The position numbers and the translations under genes are program-made. Of a stretch of DNA of 64,000 nt, positions 48,151 to 61,500 are shown piece by piece (position 1 is the first letter of the stretch; each line of letters begins with the position of its first letter). A model generated the notes under the pieces. That model was not told the DNA's origin. It saw nothing but the letters and a program-made list of their open reading frames with translations, and did no database searches. Origin of the DNA: Anisus vortex (lineage: Eukaryota > Mollusca > Gastropoda > Planorbidae); assembly GCA_949126835.1 (NCBI GenBank), contig OX421500.1, positions 22,495,667 to 22,559,666 of the forward strand, given 5' to 3'.

Positions 48151-49334
48151 ACTTCTTATTAATAATATAAAACTAACAATAATACGATCAAAAGAAAACA
48201 AATACCAAACAATAAAAAAAATTAATAATAAAAAAAGTAGACAGCAATATTTCGCAGTACGGAAAAACCCGATCCTGAACTCACACTAAATTTTAAAGCA
48301 TTTCAAAGGGACATCATTTGGAAACTGCGCCCATTGTATAACCTTATTATACGGTGATTAGTAATAGTTCTAAGTTTATTTAAAAATAAAAATTTACGAA
48401 TTAAGCAATAATGTTACAAAAATAAAACTTTTTTTTGGACGTTTCCAATTTATACATTTAACTTTTAACCCGATTAGTCAAACGGCTTAGGAGAATATAG
48501 AGCAGAAACAAACATCTAAATAAATAACAAACTCACGGTAATTATATATATTGATCAGTGTAAGTATAAACAAAATGGTGGAAATTTCCTCAAGAATGTT
48601 ACTTCCGAGCCTAATCCATTCTTTTTAGAGATAAGTGGTGTGAATAAACGCGCCAATTACCACACCATACGGCGTGAAGCTGCACAAAGAGGAGAGCAAA
48701 GAGAAAGACAAAAGACATAGACTTTTAAAAAACTACGCCATCGTTCATTGAAGACGTAGATGGCTATGCCAAACATGGGTTGTGTTTACAGCTGTTCTGT
48801 TGAACTGATAAGTGTGAAATATTTTTGTTTGTCATTAAAGTATCATATTTAGTCTCCCTGTATACAGGTATTAGTGCGTTCAAATTAATTCTTATAATAT
48901 CACAAAATGTTATAAACAGAAGAAACAAACAAAAAAAATGATTTGTGTGTTATTTGTTACAAGTGCTTACAATAGGTACACTAAATAGAATAATAAAATC
49001 TGAGGGTTTACCTAATAAAGTCTATACCTTGCAATATTTGGTGGTTGTTATCGTATTGCATACATTTTGAATTTTATACACTTTTTATTTTATTATTTAT
49101 TTTTTTAATTTCTCTCGTTTCCCTGTATAGGTCATAACCTGTGGAATGACGCCTAATCCTAAGGTTAACTTGAATGAGTAAATTAATAAGCCTTTTCAGA
49201 CTTTGTTACAAGAAAATCACAGCATATGGAAATATATTAAAATGATAATTCATTTCTTCTACATGTTTCTATACATAAGCCCTATTTGATGTTGTATTTT
49301 TAAACATAAATATATTTTACAACTCAGGTTTTAC
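48151..49334. other. Non-coding stretch downstream of the amine oxidase exons
   Basis: The last exon(s) of the amine oxidase should lie in or beyond this region, because the exon at 49335 ends with a donor in phase 2. None could be recognised. Confidence 0.4.
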
Positions 49335-49540
49335 CTTTCTAGTTTAACGCCTTGTGTAGGGTCCAGTGGGTCAATCGTCTCAATGTAGATGGCGTCGCGG
49401 GAATTCATTGATGGGCATTCAGGGAAATAGTTGTAAGGCAACAAGTAGAACCGAAGTTCTTTGCCAACTGTTGCTGTAAGAGGCAAGTCCTCGGAGTGTG
49501 GAATGTGCTCAAGACTAAGCGTGATCCAGAAAACCAAGTC
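49335..49540 (-). CDS. Amine oxidase exon with third copper-ligand motif
   Basis: 206 bp after TCTATTAG, donor GTAAAA. Reads DLVFWITLSLEHIPHSEDLP, then LTATVGKELRFYLLPYNYFP and MNSRDAIYI. EHIPHSEDLP carries the third copper histidine, and PYNYFPECPS is the usual following motif. Ends in phase 2, so at least one further exon is expected. Confidence 0.94.
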
Positions 49541-52500
49541 CTAATAGATAGGAACATTCAATCAAACTGTCTATTTATGCGCAGTATCATTATTTTAAAA
49601 TAAGACAATCCCATTTAATGGACTACAAGATGAGTGAACACAGAAATGTTTGGACAAATACAAAAATAATCTTTGTGAAGACATAGAAACATGGATGGAG
49701 GGTAAAAAAAACATTTAAAAGTTTAAATTTCAATTTGGGTTTTTAAAAATCTTATTAACATCGGTGTTTATAAAAAAAAATTAAGATCATAGAAGATAAA
49801 TTATCAATAACAGTGGGCACTAGTTGAAAGCAGGTTTATGATTTATTACCAACATCAATTATTTCAGCAGTTATAAATCAAAGTTTAAAACAAAAGTAGT
49901 TGTGTTGAATATTACATAATGTAACATTTAGTTTGCAGTCCGAGAAGATCCATATAGATGTGAGAAGACATCAGTGATTGCAGTGTTCATGACTTACTAA
50001 AGCATTGTGTGCCCATGCCTAAAAGTTATGCAAAGGGAGCATTGTGTGCCCAGGCCTAAAAGATATGCAATGTGAGCATTGTGACCGCAGGCCTCCAAAT
50101 ATATGCAATGTGAGATTTTTGGGATAACAATGGAAGTCTAAGATTCTAAATTGTGTACCTCGTCAACAATAACAATGGAAGTCTAAGATTCTAAATTGTG
50201 TACCTCGTCAACAATAACAATGGAAGTCTAAGATTCCAAATTGTGTACCTCGTCAACAATAACAATGGAAGTCTAAAATTCTAAATTGTGTACCTCTTCA
50301 ACAACAACAATGGAAGTCTAAGATTCTAAATTGTGTATCTCGTCAACAATAACAATGGAAGTCTAAGATTCTAAATTGTGTACCTCGTGAACAATAACAA
50401 TGGAAGTCTAAGATTCTAAATTGTGTACCTCGTCAACAATAACAATGGAAGTCTAAGAGTCTAAATTGTGTACCTCGCCAACAATAACAATGGAAGTCTA
50501 AGATTCTAAATTGTATACCTCGTCAACAATAACAATGGAAGTCTAAGATTCTAAATTGTGTACCTCGTCAACAATAGGTTCGTCATCTGCATAGTACTTT
50601 GTGAAGTTGACCACAGGATTTAAACTGTCCACTAAGCCGTAGTTGGAGCTTGACCAGCGCTCGTAGTCCTTGTATTTAGTGATAACCATCTGATGCTGAG
50701 TCCATGGAGTTGATCGTACACCGCCAACGTTGTCCGGGAATAGATTATACGCCTGCCCATCAATTTTTATCCTGAGAAAATTCCACAAATTAAAATGTTG
50801 AGAAAATCCAATTGTTCTCTGCATCAAGCAATATAAAACTAATCTACTGAGGGCTTAAAACTAGATTTAAAAAACACACTTGCTAGGTTACTTAAAACAA
50901 TTAATTGTAATTTCTTAAGCATGATGAATAAACATTATCTGCCCATGAACACAAGATGGCAAAGTTTAAATATTATCAGCCCATGAACACAAGATGGCAA
51001 AGTTTAAATATTATCAGCCCATGAACACAAGATGGCAAAGTTTAAATATTATCTGCCCATGAACACAAGATGGCAAAGTTTAAATATTATCTGCCCATGA
51101 ACACAAGATGGCAAAGTTTAAATATTATCTGCCCATGAACACAAGATGGCAAAGTTTAAATAGTATCAGCCCATGAACACAAGATGGCAAAGTTTAAATA
51201 TTATCTGCCCATGAACACAAGATGGCAAAGTTTAAATATTATCTGCCCATGAACACAAGATGGCAAAGTTTAAATATTATCAGCCCATGAACACAAGATG
51301 GCAAAGTTTAAATATTATCAGCCCATGAACACAAGATGGCAAAGTTTAAATATTATCAGCCCATGAACACAAGATGGCAAAGTTTAAATATTATCAGCCC
51401 ATGAACACAAGATGGCAAAGTTTAAATATTATCAGCCCATGAACACAAGATGGCAAAGTTTAAATATTATCTGCCCATGAACACAAGATGGCAAAGTTTA
51501 AATATTATCAGCCCATGAACACAAGATGGCAAAGTTTAAATATTATCAGCCCATGAACACAAGATGGCAAAGTTTAAATATTATCTGCCCATAAACACAA
51601 GATGGCAAAGTTTAAATATTATCAGCCCATGAACACAAGATGGCAAAGTTTAAATAGTATCAGCCCATGAACACAAGATGGCAAAGTTTAAATATTATCA
51701 GCCCATGAACACAAGATGGCAAAGTTTAAATATTATCTGCCCATAAACACAAGATGGCAAAGTTTAAATATTATCAGCCCATGAACACAAGATGGCAAAG
51801 TTTAAATAGTATCAGCCCATGAACACAAGATGGCAAAGTTTAAATATTATCAGCCCATGAACACAAGATGGCAAAGTTTAAATATTATCTGCCCATAAAC
51901 ACAAGATGGCAAAGTTTAAATATTATCAGCCCATGAACACAAGATGGCAAAGTTTAAATAGTATCAGCCCATGAACACAAGATGGCAAAGTTTAAATATT
52001 ATCAGCCCATTAACACAAGATGGCAAAGTTTAAATATTATCTGCCCATGAACACAAGATGGCAAAGTTTAAATATTATCAGCCCATGAACACAAGATGGC
52101 AAAGTTTAAATATTATCTGCCCATGAACACAAGATGGCAAAGTTTAAATATTATCAGCCCATGAACACAAGATGGCAAAGTTTAAATATTATCTGCCCAT
52201 GAACACAAGATGGCAAAGTTTAAATATTATCAGCCCATGAACACAAGATGGCAAAGTTTAAATATTATCTGCCCATGAACACAAGATGGCAAAGTTTAAA
52301 TATTATCAGCCCATGAACACAAGATGGCAAAGTTTAAATATTATCTGCCCATGAACACAAGATGGCAAAGTTTAAATATTATCAGCCCATGAACACAAGA
52401 TGGCAAAGTTTAAATATTATCTGCCCATGAACACAAGATGGCAAAGTTTAAATAGTATCAGCCCATGAACACAAGATGGCAAAGTTTAAATATTATCAGC

Positions 52501-55500
52501 CCATGAACACAAGATGGCAAAGTTTAAATATTATCAGCCCATGAACACAAGATGGCAAAGTTTAAATATTATCAGCCCATGAACACAAGATGGCAAAGTT
52601 TAAATATTATCAGCCCATGAACACAAGATGGCAAAGTTTAAATATTATCAGCCCATGAACACAAGATGGCAAAGTTTAAATATTATCAGCCCATGAACAC
52701 AAGATGGCAAAGTTTAAATATTATCAGCCCATGAACACAAGATGGCAAAGTTTAAATATTATCAGCCCATGAACACAAGATGGCAAAGTTTAAATATTAT
52801 CAGCCCATGAACACAAGATGGCAAAGTTTAAATATTATCAGCCCATGAACACAAGATGGCAAAGTTTAAATATTATCAGCCCATGAACACAAGATGGCAA
52901 AGTTTAAATATTATCAGCCCATGAACACAAGATGGCAAAGTTTAAATATTATCAGCCCATGAACACAAGATGGCAAAGTTTAAATATTATCTGCCCATGA
53001 ACACAAGATGGCAAAGTTTAAATATTATCTGCCCATGAACACAAGATGGCAAAGTTTAAATATTATCAGCCCATGAACACAAGATGGCAAAGTTTAAAAA
53101 TTATCAGCCCATGAACACAAGATGGCAAAGTTTAAATATTATCAGCCCATGAACACAAGATGGCAAAGTTTAAATATTATCAGCCCATGAACACAAGATG
53201 GCAAAGTTTAAATATTATCAGCCCATGAACACAAGATGGCAAAGTTTAAATATTATCTGCCCATGAACACAAGATGGCAAAGTTTAAATATTATCTGCCC
53301 ATGAACACAAGATGGCAAAGTTTAAATATTATCTGCCCATGAACACAAGATGGCAAAGTTTAAATATTATCTGCCCATGAACACAAGATGGCAAAGTTTA
53401 AATATTATCAGCCCATGAACACAAGATGGCAAAGTTTAAATATTATCTGCCCATGAACACAAGATGGCAAAGTTTAAATATTATCAGCCCATGAACACAA
53501 GATGGCAAAGTTTAAATATTATCAGCCCATGAATACAAGATGGCAAAGTTTAAATATTATCAGCCCATGAACACAAGATGGCAAAGTTTAAATATTATCA
53601 GCCCATGAACACAAGATGGCAAAGTTTAAATATTATCAGCCCATGAACACAAGATGGCAAAGTTTAAATATTATCAGCCCATGAACACAAGATGGCAAAG
53701 TTTAAATATTATCTGCCCATGAACACAAGATGGCAAAGTTTAAATATTATCTGCCCATGAACACAAGATGGCAAAGTTTAAATATTATCTGCCCATGAAC
53801 ACAAGATGGCAAAGTTTAAATATTATCTGCCCATGAACACAAGATGGCAAAGTTTAAATATTATCAGCCCATGAACACAAGATGGCAAAGTTTAAATATT
53901 ATCAGCCCATGAACACAAGATGGCAAAGTTTAAATATTATCAGCCCATGAACACAAGATGGCAAAGTTTAAATATTATCAGCCCATGAACACAAGATGGC
54001 AAAGTTTAAATATTATCAGCCCATGAACACAAGATGGCAAAGTTTAAATATTATCAGCCCATGAACACAAGATGGCAAAGTTTAAATATTATCAGCCCAT
54101 GAACACAAGATGGCAAAGTTTAAATATTATCAGCCCATGAACACAAGATGGCAAAGTTTAAATATTATCAGCCCATGAACACAAGATGGCAAAGTTTAAA
54201 TATTATCTGCCCATGAACACAAGATGGCAAAGTTTAAATATTATCAGCCCATGAACACAAGATGGCAAAGTTTAAATATTATCAGCCCATGAACACAAGA
54301 TGGCAAAGTTTAAATATTATCAGCCCATGAACACAAGATGGCAAAGTTTAAATATTATCAGCCCATGAACACAAGATGGCAAAGTTTAAATATTATCAGC
54401 CCATGAACACAAGATGGCAAAGTTTAAATATTATCTGCCCATGAACACAAGATGGCAAAGTTTAAATATTATCTGCCCATGAACACAAGATGGCAAAGTT
54501 TAAATATTATCAGCCCATGAACACAAGATGGCAAAGTTTAAATATTATCAGCCCATGAACACAAGATGGCAAAGTTTAAATATTATCAGCCCATGAACAC
54601 AAGATGGCAAAGTTTAAATATTATCAGCCCATGAACACAAGATGGCAAAGTTTAAATATTATCAGCCCATGAACACAAGATGGCAAAGTTTAAATATTAT
54701 CTGCCCATGAACACAAGATGGCAAAGTTTAAATATTATCTGCCCATGAACACAAGATGGCAAAGTTTAAATATTATCTGCCCATGAACACAAGATGGCAA
54801 AGTTTAAATATTATCTGCCCATGAACACAAGATGGCAAAGTTTAAATATTATCAGCCCATGAACACAAGATGGCAAAGTTTAAATATTATCTGCCCATGA
54901 ACACAAGATGGCAAAGTTTAAATATTATCAGCCCATGAACACAAGATGGCAAAGTTTAAATATTATCAGCCCATGAATACAAGATGGCAAAGTTTAAATA
55001 TTATCAGCCCATGAACACAAGATGGCAAAGTTTAAATATTATCAGCCCATGAACACAAGATGGCAAAGTTTAAATATTATCAGCCCATGAACACAAGATG
55101 GCAAAGTTTAAATATTATCAGCCCATGAACACAAGATGGCAAAGTTTAAATATTATCTGCCCATGAACACAAGATGGCAAAGTTTAAATATTATCTGCCC
55201 ATGAACACAAGATGGCAAAGTTTAAATATTATCTGCCCATGAACACAAGATGGCAAAGTTTAAATATTATCTGCCCATGAACACAAGATGGCAAAGTTTA
55301 AATATTATCAGCCCATGAACACAAGATGGCAAAGTTTAAATATTATCAGCCCATGAACACAAGATGGCAAAGTTTAAATATTATCAGCCCATGAACACAA
55401 GATGGCAAAGTTTAAATATTATCAGCCCATGAACACAAGATGGCAAAGTTTAAATATTATCAGCCCATGAACACAAGATGGCAAAGTTTAAATATTATCT

Positions 55501-58500
55501 GCCCATGAACACAAGATGGCAAAGTTTAAATATTATCTGCCCATGAACACAAGATGGCAAAGTTTAAATATTATCTGCCCATGAACACAAGATGGCAAAG
55601 TTTAAATATTATCTGCCCATGAACACAAGATGGCAAAGTTTAAATATTATCAGCCCATGAACACAAGATGGCAAAGTTTAAATATTATCTGCCCATGAAC
55701 ACAAGATGGCAAAGTTTAAATATTATCAGCCCATGAACACAAGATGGCAAAGTTTAAATATTATCAGCCCATGAATACAAGATGGCAAAGTTTAAATATT
55801 ATCAGCCCATGAACACAAGATGGCAAAGTTTAAATATTATCAGCCCATGAACACAAGATGGCAAAGTTTAAATATTATCAGCCCATGAACACAAGATGGC
55901 AAAGTTTAAATATTATCAGCCCATGAACACAAGATGGCAAAGTTTAAATATTATCTGCCCATGAACACAAGATGGCAAAGTTTAAATATTATCTGCCCAT
56001 GAACACAAGATGGCAAAGTTTAAATATTATCTGCCCATGAACACAAGATGGCAAAGTTTAAATATTATCTGCCCATGAACACAAGATGGCAAAGTTTAAA
56101 TATTATCAGCCCATGAACACAAGATGGCAAAGTTTAAATATTATCAGCCCATGAACACAAGATGGCAAAGTTTAAATATTATCAGCCCATGAACACAAGA
56201 TGGCAAAGTTTAAATATTATCAGCCCATGAACACAAGATGGCAAAGTTTAAATATTATCAGCCCATGAACACAAGATGGCAAAGTTTAAATATTATCAGC
56301 CCATGAACACAAGATGGCAAAGTTTAAATATTATCAGCCCATGAACACAAGATGGCAAAGTTTAAATATTATCAGCCCATGAACACAAGATGGCAAAGTT
56401 TAAATATTATCAGCCCATGAACACAAGATGGCAAAGTTTAAATATTATCTGCCCATGAACACAAGATGGCAAAGTTTAAATATTTTCTGCCCATGAACAC
56501 AAGATGGCAAAGTTTAAATATTATCTGCCCATGAACACAAGATGGCAAAGTTTAAATATTATCTGCCCATGAACACAAGATGGCAAAGTTTAAATATTAT
56601 CTGCCCATGAACACAAGATGGCAAAGTTTAAATATTATCTGCCCATGAACACAAGATGGCAAAGTTTAAATATTATCTGCCCATGATGCCACCAAGATAC
56701 CAAGTTTTATATTCTATATTTCAAAATGAACTTGACGAGTTAACCAATGCTCTAATGTATATATCTAAATTTTTATACTTAAGTGGTGGTACTCAATATA
56801 ATTTTAAGTTAAAACTATCAGCAAAATGGGTTTATGGTCTAGTCAGGTTACGTTATCAAATATACACAGAGGCGCACATAAAGCCATAAAGTAGTAATAA
56901 TACATAAGGCATTAAACTCTAATTTAGAAATGCATCCCAATAACAACCTGTTGCAAAGCTCAGATAAACATAAAGAGGAAAACAAATTCCTTGTTCCTTA
57001 TGCGAGAACAAATGCATATAAGTACTCTTTCTTCCCGAGTGGCATTCGTGCTAGGAATGGGTTGCCGGAACAAACCAGGAAAACCAGTAACTTAACATCA
57101 TTTAAAACATTAATACAAATGCAAGACTAAACTCGGACCACGGATGAGCGTAGGACGCAATAATCTTCTTTATAGAAGAAGCGTCTGTAATGTATAAGAT
57201 AAGGTATGATAAGATAAGAAAACAAAACACAATTTTTACAAATGCAGGACTTTAAAAACTTTGTTCTAATACTCGATGTAGCACATTTATAGCATGAAGA
57301 TGTTACTTGTGAATTTTGTGTTGTAACAACACATACAAATAACACAATTATACATTCATAGCTGCTTTTTTTCATTCAGAATTTATCAATATTATTAAAA
57401 TAAATACAGCACATTAGTAAATGGTAAATACATAGTCTCCACACTACATGAAGTATTCATGTAATGAAATTATTAATATTGTATATATATGTGTGTGTGT
57501 GTATAAAATGTACCTGTAAGACCTTTCCTGGTTTAACTTGTTTCTACTATCTTTACTGTACACCAAATGATACAGAGGGGTTCTAAAGTTGTAATCGAAG
57601 ACAGCTTCCAGTTCTGTCTTCTTTAAATTTCGAAGAAGTTTTGTTTGTTCCTTTATAACACTTGGGTCCTGTACAGTCAGGTAAGTAGAAATGATATAAA
57701 AAAAAGAGAAGTGTTTTAAAATGTACTTAATAACTTTTTACGATTAACAAATGAAATAATACATGGTTGGATTTATATTTTCCTTTAATAACACATAAAC
57801 ATATGATATAAAAATATGTTGCCGTTTCTTGTTTTAGTAATTAGCAACTTTGTTTATATTAATTTTAAATTGTAAGTTTATTTACGTTAAAAGTATTTTT
57901 TTAATATATATTTTTATCTTATTATATTACAACTCTCTTTCTATACAGAAGATTGTTGCGTCCTCTGCTTATCTGTGGTTTGAGTCTAGTCTTACATTTT
58001 GTTGAAAATGGTGTTAAGTTGTTGGTTTTTCTGGCTTGTTCATGCAACCCATTCCATGCCCGCATGACACTTGGGAAGAAAGAGTACTCATATGCATATG
58101 TACTTGCATATGGGATATGAAAAGTGTTGCCTATTTGTCACTATGTTTTTCTGAGCATTATAATAGCTTGATATTGTGCTGTATTTCTAAGTCTGAATTT
58201 AATACCCTACGTATAACACTAGACAAGAATATAATATTAAGCTTTTATATTTATGTATGTGTATTATAAAGATGATAAAATATTTTTTTAAATAATATCT
58301 GTAAGATAAGCTATGACCGTGTAAGAAAATATCGAAGGCTACCCAGCTCTAATTGTTCCCTGACATTAGTTAAAGTAAAATAAAGGCAACTGGGCATTGC
58401 GCTGGTCACACAATCTCCACGGAAATTTGTGAACGCTGTTCACTTGTCCCATGAACCAACATAGTCTAAACGGGATTTTTGTATAAAAGATATAAGTAAC

Positions 58501-61500
58501 ACTGTAATTCTGCTACGCAGTGTGTAGGCCTAAGCTAATTTATATTAAAGTAATGCTTTGTATCTCAGTAGTCCTCACATATTCCTCGTATTACAATCAC
58601 TGATTAAAGTAGCTTTGCATACCCAATAAGTAAAATTTCAAAAATTAAATATATTTCATAAGTTTACCTGTTGCAGTGGTGATGTATCTCTAACAATGTT
58701 TAAAGTCTCATATCTATTACCTGTTGCAGTGGTGATGTATCTCTAACAATGTTTAAAGTCTCATATCTATTACCTGTTGCAGTGGTGATGTATCTTTAAC
58801 AATGTTTAAAGTCTCATATTTATTACCTGTTGCAGTGGTGATGTATCTCTAACAATGTTTGAAGTCTCATATCTATTACCTGTTGCAGTGGTGATGTATC
58901 TCTAACAATGTTTAAAGTCTCATATCTATTGTCTGTTCCACCAATATCTAGATCCGCTTTAAAATGTGCTGCATGATGATGAACATTGCCAACAATCTCA
59001 TTCTCTACTCTGTAGCCGTACAATGTCTCTTTGGCATTTATAAAACTTGGCAAGATATAGCCTAGGATACAATTAGTGAAGTTATAAAACTTGGCAAGAT
59101 ATAACCTAGTGATACAATTAGTGAAGTTATAAGACTTGGCAAGATATAGCCTAGGATACAATTAGTGAAGTTATAAAACGTGGCAAGATATAGGTCAAGT
59201 CTAGTGATATAATCAGTGAAGTTTTAAAACTTGGCAAGCTATAGCCTAGTGATACAATTAGTGAAGTTATAAAACTTGGCAAGATATAGTCTAGTGATAC
59301 AATTAGTGAAGTTATAAGACTTGGCAAGATATAGCCTAGGATACAATTAGTGAAGTTATAAAACTTGGCAAGATATAACCTAGTGATACAATTAGTGAAG
59401 TTATAAGACTTGGCAAGATATAACCTAGTGATACAATTAGTGAAGTTATAAAACTTGGCAAGATATAACCTAGTGATACAATTAGTGAAGTTATAAGACT
59501 TGGCAAGATATAGCCTAGGATACAATTAGTGAAGTTATAAAACGTGGCAAGATATAGGTCTAGTCTAGTGATATAATCAGTGAAGTTTTAAAACTTGGCA
59601 AGCTATAGCCTAGTGATACAATTAGTGAAGTTATAAAACTTGGCAAGATATAGTCTAGTGATACAATTAGTGAAGTTATAAGACTTGGCAAGATATAGCC
59701 TAGGATACAATTAGTGAAGTTATAAAACTTGGCAAGATATAACCTAGTGATACAATTAGTGAAGTTATAAGACTTGGCAAGATATAGCCTAGGATACAAT
59801 TAGTGAAGTTATAAAACGTGGCAAGATATAGGTCTAGTCTAGTGATATAATCAGTGAAGTTATAAAACGTGGCAAGATATAGGTCTAGTCTAGTGATATA
59901 ATCAGTGAAGTTATAAAACTTGGCAAGATATAGTCTAGTGATACAATTAGTGAAGTTATAAGACTTGGCAAGATATAGTCTTCTTCTTCTTTACGTGCCA
60001 GGTCTGGAACAGACATCGGCGGTCATGACTCTCCATTCTTTCCTGTTGTTAGCTTTTTGCAGAAAGTTATTATTACTTATTTTGTTGTTCGTGGCCCATT
60101 CGTTCAGGCTTTCTACATATGTTAGCCTTTGTCTTCCTCTGTCTCTCTTACCAGATATTTTCCCACACAAAGCCAGTCTTTCTATACCATTTTTCCTATA
60201 GATGTGTCCTAGAAATTTCATCTGTCTATTCCTAATGGTGTTAATGAGTTCTCTTGAGGTACATGCTGTTTTCAACACCTCTGCATTATATTTCTTTTCA
60301 GTCCATGATATTCTCATCATCCTTCTTAGAAACCACATTTCTACTGCCTCCAATCTTTTCATTGTTTCATTATCAATAGTCCAACATTCACATCCATATA
60401 GAAGAACAGACCAAACATACCTCTTCAGTATGCGCATTTTGGTACATATTCTGATATTCCTGTTTTTCATGATACTGCTTAAGCTCATGAAGCTGTTTTT
60501 AGCTATTGCGATTCTTCTCTTTATTTCTTTGTTGCATTTGCCTTCCTGTGTTATTGTATAACCTAGATACTGGAAAGAACTGATTTGCTTGATGTTTTCA
60601 CCTTCACTGGATAAAGAGCATCTTGGAGGTTGTGTTTTCTTAGAGATTACCATTACTTCGGTCTTACTGAGATTGACTGTTAATCTTTTAAGTCGGCTCT
60701 CTTCTACCACCTTATTTAGAATAGTTTGCAGGGCACTTTCTGATTCTGCTATTAGTCTATTAGTACTGTGTCGTCTGCATATCTCAGGTTATTTATATTC
60801 TTTCCTCCAACTTTAACTTTAATACCATCTAGGTGTTCGATATTCCGAAGTATTATTTCACTGTAGATGTTGAAGAGGTCTGGTGATAAAACACATCCCT
60901 GTCTTACTCCTCTCTTTATTGGTTTGAATGCACTTAACTCCCCTTCATATCTTATGGCAGCTTCTTGCTCCCAGTATAGATTTCTTATTATTCTGAGGTC
61001 TTTACCATCTATGTCCAGATCTTGTAATATATTAAATAGATCTTGATGTTTGACTTTGTCATATGCCTTAGAATAATCTATAAAGCATAGATACAGGTCT
61101 TTTTGCATCTGGATGCATCTTTCAATTAACATAGATAAGGTGAAAATAGCATTTCTTGTGCTTTTATCTGCAACGAATCCAAACTGGGTTTCTGAAATTT
61201 CAGGACGGATTTTACTTCTTATTCTTTCCATGATTATTCTGAGGAGTATTTTTGTGACATGATTCATTAATTAAGCTAATTGTTCTGTGTGATTCACACT
61301 CTGTTGCTCCAGGTTTCTTGGGTATTGTGATGAAAATAGTCTAGTGATACAATTAGTGAAGTTATAAAACTTGGCAAGATATAACCTAGTGATACAATAA
61401 GTTAAGTTATAAACTTGGCAAAATATAGCCTAGTGATACAATAAGTTAAGTTATAAACTTGGCAAAATATAGCCTAGTGATACAATTAGTGAAGTTATAA

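Noticed and set aside
50740..56690. Idea that the 38-bp array also derives from an exon edge, since the word ATGGGCAG occurs in both the array and the exon at 50564
   Set aside because: The match is only about eight bases and lies within the exon, not at its boundary; chance is sufficient.
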